Notes under the pieces: generated by a model | Told to the model about the DNA's origin: nothing | Seen by the model: the letters and a program-made list of their open reading frames with translations, nothing else | Database searches by the model: none | Assembly (NCBI GenBank): GCA_037445375.1 | Contig: JBBIKS010000091.1 | Coordinates: 1 to 6,186, forward strand | Direction of reading: 5' to 3' | Source of the DNA: DYHD01 sp037445375 | Lineage (GTDB): Bacteria; Nitrospirota; Thermodesulfovibrionia; Thermodesulfovibrionales; Dissulfurispiraceae | DNA length: 6,186 bases | In this document: one piece after another, positions 1 through 5,555 of the stretch | How positions within the stretch are numbered: the first letter of the stretch is position 1 | How the letters are laid out: every line of letters starts with the position of its first letter | Program-made: the position numbers and the translations under genes

Positions 1-3
1 ATA

Positions 4-39
4 ATTCCCCCTTAACAAAGGGGGATAAAGGGGGTTGTT
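4..39 (+). repeat. Left arm of inverted repeat flanking the DUF559 gene
   Basis: The outer 21 bases match the reverse complement of the right arm at 19 positions. The spacer is ATAAA here and TTA in the other arm. The inner 10 bases (GGGGGTTGTT) match perfectly. The arm also folds on itself: CCCCCTT at 7-13 pairs with AAGGGGG at 18-24 around a 4-base loop. No T-run follows the hairpin, so it is not a standard terminator. Confidence 0.9.
27..34 (+). promoter_or_regulatory. Ribosome binding site supplied by the left repeat arm
   Basis: AAAGGGGG lies five bases upstream of the ATG at 40 and is a purine-rich Shine-Dalgarno-like sequence. It is part of the left inverted-repeat arm, so the repeat itself provides the translation signal of the enclosed gene. 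The neighbouring CCCCC run (7-11) could pair with this G-run instead of the one at 20-24 and so mask the site; that is speculative. Confidence 0.55.
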
Positions 40-423
40 ATGAAGATATACTACAATCCAAAACTAAAAACCATTGCAAGACAACTGAGGAAACAGGGAG
101 TATTATCAGAGGCACTGTTGTGGAATTACTTAAAGGGCAAAAAAATGAAAGGCTATCAATTTATGAGGCAGAAGCCTATTGGAGAATATATCGTTGATTT
201 TTACTGCAGCAAGCTCAAACTGGTAATAGAAATAGATGGTGAAAGCCATGACGGCAAATTTAGCTATGATATGCAGAGGCAAAGCGTTTTAGAGTCTCTT
301 GGATTAAGAGTTCTTAGATTTAATGATGACGATGTAAAAAGAGACATTAGTAATGTATTAATGGCAATTGAAGGATGGATTGAGAGAAACAACCCCCTAA
401 CCCCCTTTACTAAGGGGGAATAA
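40..423 (+). CDS. DUF559 family endonuclease-like protein (PD-(D/E)XK/Vsr-like fold)
   Basis: This 127-residue protein has the full DUF559 pattern: SEALLW at 23-28, the RQKPIGEYIVDF block at 43-54, IEIDGESH at 63-70, and the GLRVLRFND strand around 88-96. D53, E64 and D66 are the likely metal-binding acidic residues of a Vsr-like PD-(D/E)XK nuclease fold, with E24 and H70 also conserved in the family. The family is widespread, and I know of no settled physiological role; DNA cleavage or nicking is inferred from the fold. The ATG at 40 has a strong AAGGGGG site five bases upstream. The last 11 residues (117-127, NNPLTPFTKGE) are encoded by the right repeat arm and are probably not part of the folded domain. 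No frameshift is seen, so the gene appears intact. It lies upstream of hsdS but looks like an insertion rather than an R-M subunit. Confidence 0.88.
   Translation: MKIYYNPKLKTIARQLRKQGVLSEALLWNYLKGKKMKGYQFMRQKPIGEYIVDFYCSKLKLVIEIDGESHDGKFSYDMQRQSVLESLGLRVLRFNDDDVKRDISNVLMAIEGWIERNNPLTPFTKGE
388..421 (-). repeat. Right arm of inverted repeat flanking the DUF559 gene
   Basis: This is the reverse complement of the left arm (4-39), with two mismatches in the outer 21 bases and a spacer two bases shorter. It contains the same hairpin: CCCCCTT at 401-407 pairs with AAGGGGG at 412-418 around a TACT loop. Read on the + strand it encodes the last 11 residues of the DUF559 protein and the first base of its TAA stop. 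Confidence 0.9.
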
Positions 424-483
424 GCATGGAGTATCTTTACTAAGGGGGAATAAGCATGGAGTATCTTTACAATGGGGGGAATA
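405..483 (+). repeat. 30-bp tandem direct repeat, about 2.6 copies
   Basis: Two identical 30-base units (405-434 and 435-464) are followed by a shorter, diverged third (465-483, with AATGGGGGG in place of TAAGGGGG). Each unit begins with the outer portion of the right inverted-repeat arm (CTTTACTAAGGGGGAAT) and continues into AAGCATGGAGTAT. The array fills most of the spacer between the DUF559 gene and hsdS. The units abut without unique spacers, so this is not a CRISPR array. It could reflect replication slippage or repeated events at the element end. Confidence 0.9.
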
Positions 484-539
484 AAAAAGGCTTATCCATT
501 TGAAATGAGAGATGACCAAATATTTTGACGGTTAATAAT

Positions 540-1886
540 ATGATTGGCAAAAAAATAAAAATACCTGACGGGTGGAAAATAAAGAACCTTGGAGAGTTGC
601 TGTCTGTGGTTAGAAATGGAACTAATGATAATCAAGTTAATACTGTTACAAATTATCCAGTCACTCGGATTGAGACAATAGCAGATGGCTCTATTGATTT
701 CTCAAAAGTTGGATATGTTCAAAGCGTTAATAAATTATATAAGTTGGAAAATGGTGATATTCTAATTAGTAACATCAATAGTGTAAAACATATTGGCAAA
801 GTTGCTTTTTACGAATCTAAATTAGGTGATCTGTACCATGGGATGAATTTACTCTTGTTAAGGTTTATTGACGAATATGATAAAAAGTTCTTTTATTACT
901 GTCTTATTCATAAAAAGTCATGGTTTGAAAAGATGAGTTCCCAAGCAGTAAATCAAGCGTCTATTAATCAAAATACAATTAAAATCTGTCCCTTGGTCTT
1001 TCCACAATCAAAAACAGAACAATCCAAAATCGCCGAAATTCTTTCCACTGTTGACGAGGCGATTGATAAGACAGAGGCATTGATTCAGAAATACAGGCGC
1101 ATCAAGCAGGGATTGATGCAGGACTTGCTTACAAAGGGCATAGATGAAAATGGCAATATCAGAAGCGAAAAGACCCACAAGTTCAAAGACTCCCCCCTCG
1201 GCAGAATTCCAGAGGAGTGGGAGGTTGGCGTTTTTGCTGATATTGCATTAATCAATCCTCCGAAACCAAAAATTGATGACGAAAACATTACAGTAACTTT
1301 TCTACCAATGGAATATCTTTCAGAAGAAGGAGGAATAATAAAAAAAAGAGAAGTACAATATGTTCAAGTTAAAAATGGGTATACATGTTTTGAAGAAAAA
1401 GATGTTCTTTTTGCCAAAATTACTCCTTGCATGGAAAACGGAAAAGGGGCACTTGCTATAGGTCTTAAAAATGGGTTGGGTTGTGGAAGCACGGAATTTC
1501 ACATACTAAGGGCAAAAAATAATAGTAATTCTGTTTTTATTTATCAATATTCCATTAACAAAAAAGTTAGACAAGCAGCAAAAAATAATATGACAGGAAC
1601 AGCAGGGCAACAGAGGGTTTCTTCTGATTTTTTTAAGAAGTATCAGATAGTAATTCCAAAATTACCAGAACAATCCCGCATTGCCTCCATTCTCTCTCAA
1701 TCTGACGAAGCTATACAAAAGGAAGAAGCCTACAAGCAAAAACTCCTCTCTCTCAAACGAGGACTGATGGAGGACTTGCTTACCGGCAGGGTGAGGGTGA
1801 ATTCTTTATTTGGAGTGCGGTGGCTTGCCACCGCTTTAAAAAGCGAAAGCAAGCTTTCGCACTCCACAGGGGCACGAAATGGCTGA
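540..1886 (+). CDS. hsdS: Type I restriction-modification specificity subunit HsdS
   Basis: HsdS is the DNA-recognition subunit; with HsdM it forms the methyltransferase and with HsdR the nuclease complex. The protein (448 residues from this start) has the family's two-fold layout. Target-recognition domain (TRD) 1 begins at IPDGWKIKNLGEL. The first conserved helical spacer runs from about E160 (EQSKIAEILSTVDEAID through LMQDLLTKG). TRD2 begins near GRIPEEWEVG (221). The second conserved spacer runs from E377 (EQSRIASILSQSDEAIQ) to LLTGRVRV, ending at 420. The two TRDs differ, which fits an asymmetric bipartite target. Residues 421-448 are an unusual tail, much of it encoded by a palindromic repeat. 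ATG at 540 is chosen; TTG at 525, just after an in-frame TGA at 513, would add five residues and has GAGAG further upstream. Neither start has a good ribosome binding site. The gene overlaps the following transposase gene by eight bases. Confidence 0.95.
   Translation: MIGKKIKIPDGWKIKNLGELLSVVRNGTNDNQVNTVTNYPVTRIETIADGSIDFSKVGYVQSVNKLYKLENGDILISNINSVKHIGKVAFYESKLGDLYHGMNLLLLRFIDEYDKKFFYYCLIHKKSWFEKMSSQAVNQASINQNTIKICPLVFPQSKTEQSKIAEILSTVDEAIDKTEALIQKYRRIKQGLMQDLLTKGIDENGNIRSEKTHKFKDSPLGRIPEEWEVGVFADIALINPPKPKIDDENITVTFLPMEYLSEEGGIIKKREVQYVQVKNGYTCFEEKDVLFAKITPCMENGKGALAIGLKNGLGCGSTEFHILRAKNNSNSVFIYQYSINKKVRQAAKNNMTGTAGQQRVSSDFFKKYQIVIPKLPEQSRIASILSQSDEAIQKEEAYKQKLLSLKRGLMEDLLTGRVRVNSLFGVRWLATALKSESKLSHSTGARNG
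1108..1783 (+). repeat. Direct repeat pair within hsdS (1108-1132 and 1759-1783)
   Basis: The two conserved helical spacers of HsdS share DNA similarity at their ends: 21 of 25 bases match, including an exact GGACTTGCTTAC at 1121-1132 and 1772-1783. They encode LMQDLLT and LMEDLLT. Such paired conserved segments are the known substrate for TRD exchange in type I systems. The interval between the copies is TRD2 plus the second spacer, not a repeat itself. Confidence 0.7.
1811..1866 (+). repeat. BIME: two REP-like palindromes in inverted orientation
   Basis: The outer ends TGGAGTGCG (1811-1819) and CGCACTCCA (1858-1866) are perfect reverse complements. Inside are two hairpins: GCGGTGGC-TT-GCCACCGC (1817-1834) and GCGAAAGC-AA-GCTTTCGC (1843-1860). 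Read outward-in, each half follows one 26-base plan: GGAGTGCG, four variable bases, CTTG, four complementary bases, CGCTTT. The + strand copy (1812-1837) has stem GTGG/CCAC and the - strand copy (1840-1865) has AAAG/CTTT. A GGAG tetranucleotide 5' of a short hairpin is a REP hallmark. The pair sits just before a RAYT gene, as expected for this transposase type, and forms the 3' end of hsdS. Confidence 0.9.
1868..1872 (+). promoter_or_regulatory. Ribosome binding site of the RAYT gene
   Basis: AGGGG lies six bases before the ATG at 1879 and directly after the palindromic repeat. It supports this start, even though the start lies inside the last codons of hsdS. Confidence 0.65.
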
Positions 1887-2439
1887 TTGGGCACATAGTC
1901 CTGTCCATCGTCTAACAGAAGCAGGAGCTTACATTATTACAGCCGGGACATATCAAAAAATACATATTTTTGACAATGCTGATAAACTTACATTTGTCAG
2001 GGATGCCTTGTTGTCGTTGGCTTCCTCGTATTCATGGAATTTAGAGGCATGGGCAATAATGAGCAATCATTATCACTTTATTGGTACGCCTTTGGAAAAT
2101 TGTGTGCAAAGCAAAGGTAAGCCTTCGCACCCCAGATCACTGCAAAGATTGATTGCCCATTTACATTCCATTACCGCCCGTGAGGTAAACATTATCGATA
2201 AAAAACCGGGGCGCAAAGTATGGTTTCAGTATTGGGATACACATTTAACTTATGAAAGAAGTTATCTGGCAAGATTGAATTATGTTCATAACAATCCAGC
2301 GCACCACAAATTAGTCGCAAATGCAAGCAATTATGAATGGTGTTCTGCTAAATGGTTTGAAACAGAGGCGAATAAATCATTTTTTAAAACGGTAATGAGT
2401 TTTAAGATTGATAAAGTAAATATCAAGGATGATTTTTGA
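1879..2439 (+). CDS. REP-associated tyrosine transposase (RAYT, Y1/IS200-like HUH family)
   Basis: RAYTs are single-strand DNA transposases related to IS200/IS605 TnpA that bind and process REP palindromes. This 186-residue protein shows the fold in order: a first strand YIITAGTYQKIHIF (18-31), the HUH metal-binding motif in SNHYHFIG (H64 and H66), a helix ending in HLHSITAREVN (94-104), the WFQYWDTH block (115-122), and the YLARLNYVHNNP helix (129-140) holding the candidate catalytic tyrosines Y129 and Y135. The C-terminal YEWCSAKWFE is also typical. All core motifs are present, so it may be active. Residues 77-85 (QSKGKPSHP) look like an insertion encoded by a decayed REP copy (2108-2133). 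The gene begins in the hsdS stop region after a BIME and ends 14 bases before hsdR, splitting what is normally a tight hsdS-hsdR pair. It has no role in restriction itself. Confidence 0.92.
   Translation: MADWAHSPVHRLTEAGAYIITAGTYQKIHIFDNADKLTFVRDALLSLASSYSWNLEAWAIMSNHYHFIGTPLENCVQSKGKPSHPRSLQRLIAHLHSITAREVNIIDKKPGRKVWFQYWDTHLTYERSYLARLNYVHNNPAHHKLVANASNYEWCSAKWFETEANKSFFKTVMSFKIDKVNIKDDF
2108..2133 (-). repeat. Decayed third REP copy inside the RAYT gene
   Basis: Read on the - strand this follows the same 26-base plan as the two copies at 1812-1865: GGGGTGCG, AAGG, CTTA, CCTT, TGCTTT. Relative to the plan it has three changes (A to G at position 3, G to A in the loop, C to T in the last block), while the variable stem AAGG/CCTT still pairs. 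It encodes residues 77-85 of the transposase in frame. Confidence 0.65.
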
Positions 2440-2453
2440 TTTTAAACTAATCT

Positions 2454-5400
2454 ATGGACAGAATCGCATTAAATGAACTTCAGTATGTAGAAGAGCCGTT
2501 TCTGCGGCAGTTGGAGCGGTTGGGCTGGCGCATTGTCCGAGGGGATAAATATGACCCTTCCGTGTCATTGCGGGAAGGGTTCAATGAGGTTATTATTGAA
2601 AAAGAATTAAAAGAGGCAATCAAGCGGATTAACCCTTGGATAGAAGAAGACCAGATTAGCGAGGTTGTCCGTGAGATTACTGTGCCTGATGGCAATTCCT
2701 TAATTGAAATAAATAAAGAGATTTTGGAATTGCTGCTTGAAAATACCTCTGCACAAAACAGAAAGACAGGAGAGAAAAGCGAAACCGTAAGGTTCATTGA
2801 TTTTAAAAATCCTGCCAACAATACCTTTCTTGCAATCTCACAGTTTAAAGTAAATATCCCCGGCACGGAAAAGCATATTATCCCGGACATTGCGCTTTTT
2901 GTGAATGGTCTGCCTCTGGGGATAGTTGAGTGCAAATCACCATATATTGCAGACCCGATTGGCGAGGCTGTTGTTCAGCTTATGCGTTATTCTAACCGCA
3001 GGGGAGAGAAGGAAGGCAATGAAAAACTCTTCTGGTATAACCAGATAATGATTGCAACAAGCAGGCAAACAGCCAGATACTCAACCATCACAGGCGATTT
3101 TGAGCATTTTATTGAATGGAAAGACCCATACCCTTTTAAACTTTCTGATATTGATACAGAGGGGAGCGAATCAGTCAATAGCCAGCATGTGCTGATTCAG
3201 GGAATGCTTTCAAGGGAAAACTTTCTGGATATTATCCGCTCCTTTACCATATTTCAGGAAAACTCAAAGGGAAGGCTGATTAAGATTGTGCCCCGTTATC
3301 AGCAGTATCGCACAGTCTTAAAGATTGTTGAACGATTAAGGTCTAAAAAATTGCCTAAGGAAAAAGGCGGCATAGTATGGCACACACAGGGTTCTGGCAA
3401 ATCACTTACCATGATGTTTGTTGTCCGCAGGATGTATAATGACAGCGAACTTGCAAAATATAAGATTGTGTTTGTAACAGACAGAAGAGACCTTGAGAAG
3501 CAGCTAAAAAACACCACTAGAAGCATTGGTTATACTGTAAACCTTGCGCACCGCATTGATAAGCTGAAAGAATATTTAAAGACAAATACCCCTGATTTGG
3601 TAATGGGCATGATTCATAAATTTCAGGAGCATGAACTTATGCAGATATTTCCTGAATTGAACAAATCTGAAAATATCCTTGTAATGATTGATGAGGCGCA
3701 CAGGACTCAATATAAACTGCTGGGCGCAAATCTTGAAAAAGGCCTGCCTAATGCAGCTAAGATTGCATTCACTGGCACGCCTATAGAAAAGACTGAAAGT
3801 ACTTTTGGCGATTATATTGATAAGTATTCCATACGGCAGGCGGTTGATGACGGCGTAACAGTTGAGATTATTTATGAAGGCAGAACACACACAGGCGTAA
3901 TTTCAGATAAAGAGGCGATGAATAAGCGATTTGAGGATGTATTTAGCAATATTGATGATGAAGCGCGCAAGGATATACTTGGACGCTATACATGGAAGGC
4001 ATATCTGGAGGCGGAAGAGACCATTAAAGACAAGGCGAGCGATATGCTGGAGCATTACCTTGCCCATATTTTTCCTAATGGATTTAAGGCGCAGGTTGTG
4101 GCTGTATCGCGTGTGGCTGCAATGCGCTATAAAGAAGCATTTGATGAGGCATTAAAAGAGAAGATTGCAGAGTTTAAAAGGCAGCCGAATACAAAAATAG
4201 ACCTTGCACAATTAGAAAAGATGCAGGTTGCGGTTGTCATTTCCGGCAGCCCTAATGACCCTCCTGAATATCAGAGGTACACAAATGAACAGGAGCATGA
4301 AAAGATTATTGAAAGTTTTAAGCTGCCGTTTGGAAAGGTGTCGGAAAATAATATTTCAGGTGATGTAGGAATTATTATTGTGCAAAGCATGCTCCTGACA
4401 GGCTTTGATGCGCCTGTTGAGCAGGTCATGTATCTGGACGATGTAATCAAAGAGCATACCCTTTTGCAGGCAATTGCCCGCGTTAACCGTGTAGAGCACA
4501 ACAAGAGCTGCGGGTTTGTAATTGATTATGTCGGTGTTGCCAGACACCTGCGCGAAGCCCTTGCTGTGTTTGATGCCAAGGATGTAGAGGAAATATTAAA
4601 AGTCGTAAAGAGCGATGGCAAAGATATAGATGATTTGAAATATAGTTATCTTCAAATGCAGGAATTTTTTAAAAAGTATGATATTGCTGACATCAATGAT
4701 ATTGATGCCTGTGTAGATATTTTGGCGGACGAAGAAACAAGAAATGAGTTCTTGTCACTTTTTAAGGCATTTACCAAGAACATGGATAAGGTGCTTCCTA
4801 AAAAAGAGGCGTTGGAATATGTACACGCATTAAAGACATTTGGTTTTATCAGCCAGTCTGCTCGCAATCGTTACCGCGATGAGAAGTTAAGCATAAAGGA
4901 TGCAAGCAAAAAGATACGGGATATTGTTGACGAGTATCTTATTTCTAAAGGCATTGACCCCAAGATACCGCCTTTGCCGATATTTTCCGAAAAATTTAAG
5001 GCAAAGATAAATCAGGGAAAATCGGATAAAGCAAAGGCAGAAGAATTGAAACATGCCATAGAGGAGCATATAAAAGGACATCAGGAAGAAGACCCTGAAT
5101 TATATGAGCGGTTTAGCGATAAACTTGACAGGCTGCTGCGTGAATACAAGGAAAATTGGGAAATGCTTGCAAAAGAACTTGAAAAACTTATTGAAGAGAT
5201 ACGCACAGGAAGAGCAGAAGAGGAAACATTCGGGTTTGATAGAAAGGCAGAAATGCCGTTTCTTGGTCTATTGAAAAAAGAGGTTTTTGGAGTAAGAAAT
5301 ATCTCTGATTTAAATAAAAAGCAGGTTGAACTTTTAGTGCAGACAACAAAAGATATTCTTGAGAGGGTGAAAAGCGAGATCAGGCTTGTTGATTTTTGGG

Positions 5401-5555
5401 GGAATTATACCGCTCAGAAGAAACTGAAAGGGTATATTGCTTCTCATCTCTTAACCGCTTTTAAGGATAACAGGAATATTTTTAACAACAGGGCTATGCT
5501 TAGCCAGAAGATCATGGAGCTTGCATTTCATCTGCATGAGGATTTAACAAGATGA
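2454..5555 (+). CDS. hsdR: Type I restriction enzyme restriction/translocase subunit HsdR
   Basis: HsdR is the ATP-dependent motor and endonuclease of the type I complex; it translocates DNA and cuts far from the site bound by HsdS. The 1033-residue protein has the usual length. The N-terminal PD-(D/E)XK nuclease core is PDIALF (D145) and VECKSP (E159, K161). The superfamily 2 helicase motor follows: Walker A TQGSGKS (K316), motif Ia FVTDRRDLEKQL, DEAH box at 413-416, TGTP at 440-443, LLTGFDAP, and motif VI QAIARVNR (672-679). A charged, probably helical segment spans about 850-925, and the C-terminal DFWGN motif (from 980) probably contacts HsdM/HsdS. All catalytic residues are present with no frameshift. 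The ATG follows the RAYT stop by 14 bases and lacks a clear ribosome binding site; an in-frame stop just upstream (2448-2450) excludes a longer start. The end overlaps the next gene as ATGA. Confidence 0.97.
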   Translation: MDRIALNELQYVEEPFLRQLERLGWRIVRGDKYDPSVSLREGFNEVIIEKELKEAIKRINPWIEEDQISEVVREITVPDGNSLIEINKEILELLLENTSAQNRKTGEKSETVRFIDFKNPANNTFLAISQFKVNIPGTEKHIIPDIALFVNGLPLGIVECKSPYIADPIGEAVVQLMRYSNRRGEKEGNEKLFWYNQIMIATSRQTARYSTITGDFEHFIEWKDPYPFKLSDIDTEGSESVNSQHVLIQGMLSRENFLDIIRSFTIFQENSKGRLIKIVPRYQQYRTVLKIVERLRSKKLPKEKGGIVWHTQGSGKSLTMMFVVRRMYNDSELAKYKIVFVTDRRDLEKQLKNTTRSIGYTVNLAHRIDKLKEYLKTNTPDLVMGMIHKFQEHELMQIFPELNKSENILVMIDEAHRTQYKLLGANLEKGLPNAAKIAFTGTPIEKTESTFGDYIDKYSIRQAVDDGVTVEIIYEGRTHTGVISDKEAMNKRFEDVFSNIDDEARKDILGRYTWKAYLEAEETIKDKASDMLEHYLAHIFPNGFKAQVVAVSRVAAMRYKEAFDEALKEKIAEFKRQPNTKIDLAQLEKMQVAVVISGSPNDPPEYQRYTNEQEHEKIIESFKLPFGKVSENNISGDVGIIIVQSMLLTGFDAPVEQVMYLDDVIKEHTLLQAIARVNRVEHNKSCGFVIDYVGVARHLREALAVFDAKDVEEILKVVKSDGKDIDDLKYSYLQMQEFFKKYDIADINDIDACVDILADEETRNEFLSLFKAFTKNMDKVLPKKEALEYVHALKTFGFISQSARNRYRDEKLSIKDASKKIRDIVDEYLISKGIDPKIPPLPIFSEKFKAKINQGKSDKAKAEELKHAIEEHIKGHQEEDPELYERFSDKLDRLLREYKENWEMLAKELEKLIEEIRTGRAEEETFGFDRKAEMPFLGLLKKEVFGVRNISDLNKKQVELLVQTTKDILERVKSEIRLVDFWGNYTAQKKLKGYIASHLLTAFKDNRNIFNNRAMLSQKIMELAFHLHEDLTR

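Larger units (their letters stand above)
4..421 (+). mobile_element. Putative DUF559 mini-element: nuclease gene inside an inverted repeat pair
   Basis: A single nuclease gene is enclosed with no slack by two arms of an imperfect inverted repeat (4-39 and 388-421). The start codon directly follows the left arm and the stop codon lies at the outer end of the right arm. This arrangement resembles a minimal mobile unit made of only an endonuclease and its terminal repeats, or a repeat-embedded homing-type gene. The repeat geometry is seen directly; mobility is inferred. Only three bases of left flank are available, so a target-site duplication cannot be tested. An alternative is that a G/C-run repeat family seeded both flanks of an ordinary gene. 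Confidence 0.5.

Noticed and set aside
7..24. Hairpins in the inverted repeat arms (7-24, 401-418) as factor-independent terminators
   Set aside because: Stems are G/C-rich but no run of T follows on either strand; they are better explained as repeat structure.
40..423. The DUF559 gene as a true Vsr mismatch-repair nuclease partnered with the methyltransferase
   Set aside because: Vsr proteins accompany 5-methylcytosine methyltransferases and have distinct zinc-binding residues not seen here; this matches DUF559 instead.
405..483. Short direct repeats resembling a CRISPR array
   Set aside because: The units abut with no unique spacers, there are fewer than three full copies, and no cas gene is present.
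456..503. 15-codon frame starting ATGGAGTAT after a GGGGG run, as a leader peptide
   Set aside because: The same start occurs in the previous repeat unit and stops after five codons; it is a by-product of the tandem repeat with no coding support.
525..553. TTGACG at 525-530 as the -35 box of an hsdS promoter
   Set aside because: No convincing -10 box lies 16-18 bases downstream, and the site overlaps the start region of hsdS.
1085..1288. 67-codon - strand frame within hsdS as an antisense gene
   Set aside because: It covers the conserved HsdS spacer and TRD2 start, has no supporting start signal or recognisable domain, and is a shadow of hsdS.
2480..2935. 151-codon open frame on the - strand within hsdR
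   Set aside because: It is antisense to the conserved nuclease domain of HsdR, has no recognisable domain, and is explained by the codon composition of the real gene.
3931..4155. 74-codon + strand frame inside hsdR
   Set aside because: It lies fully within the intact hsdR frame, is rich in residues typical of an out-of-frame reading, and has no family resemblance.
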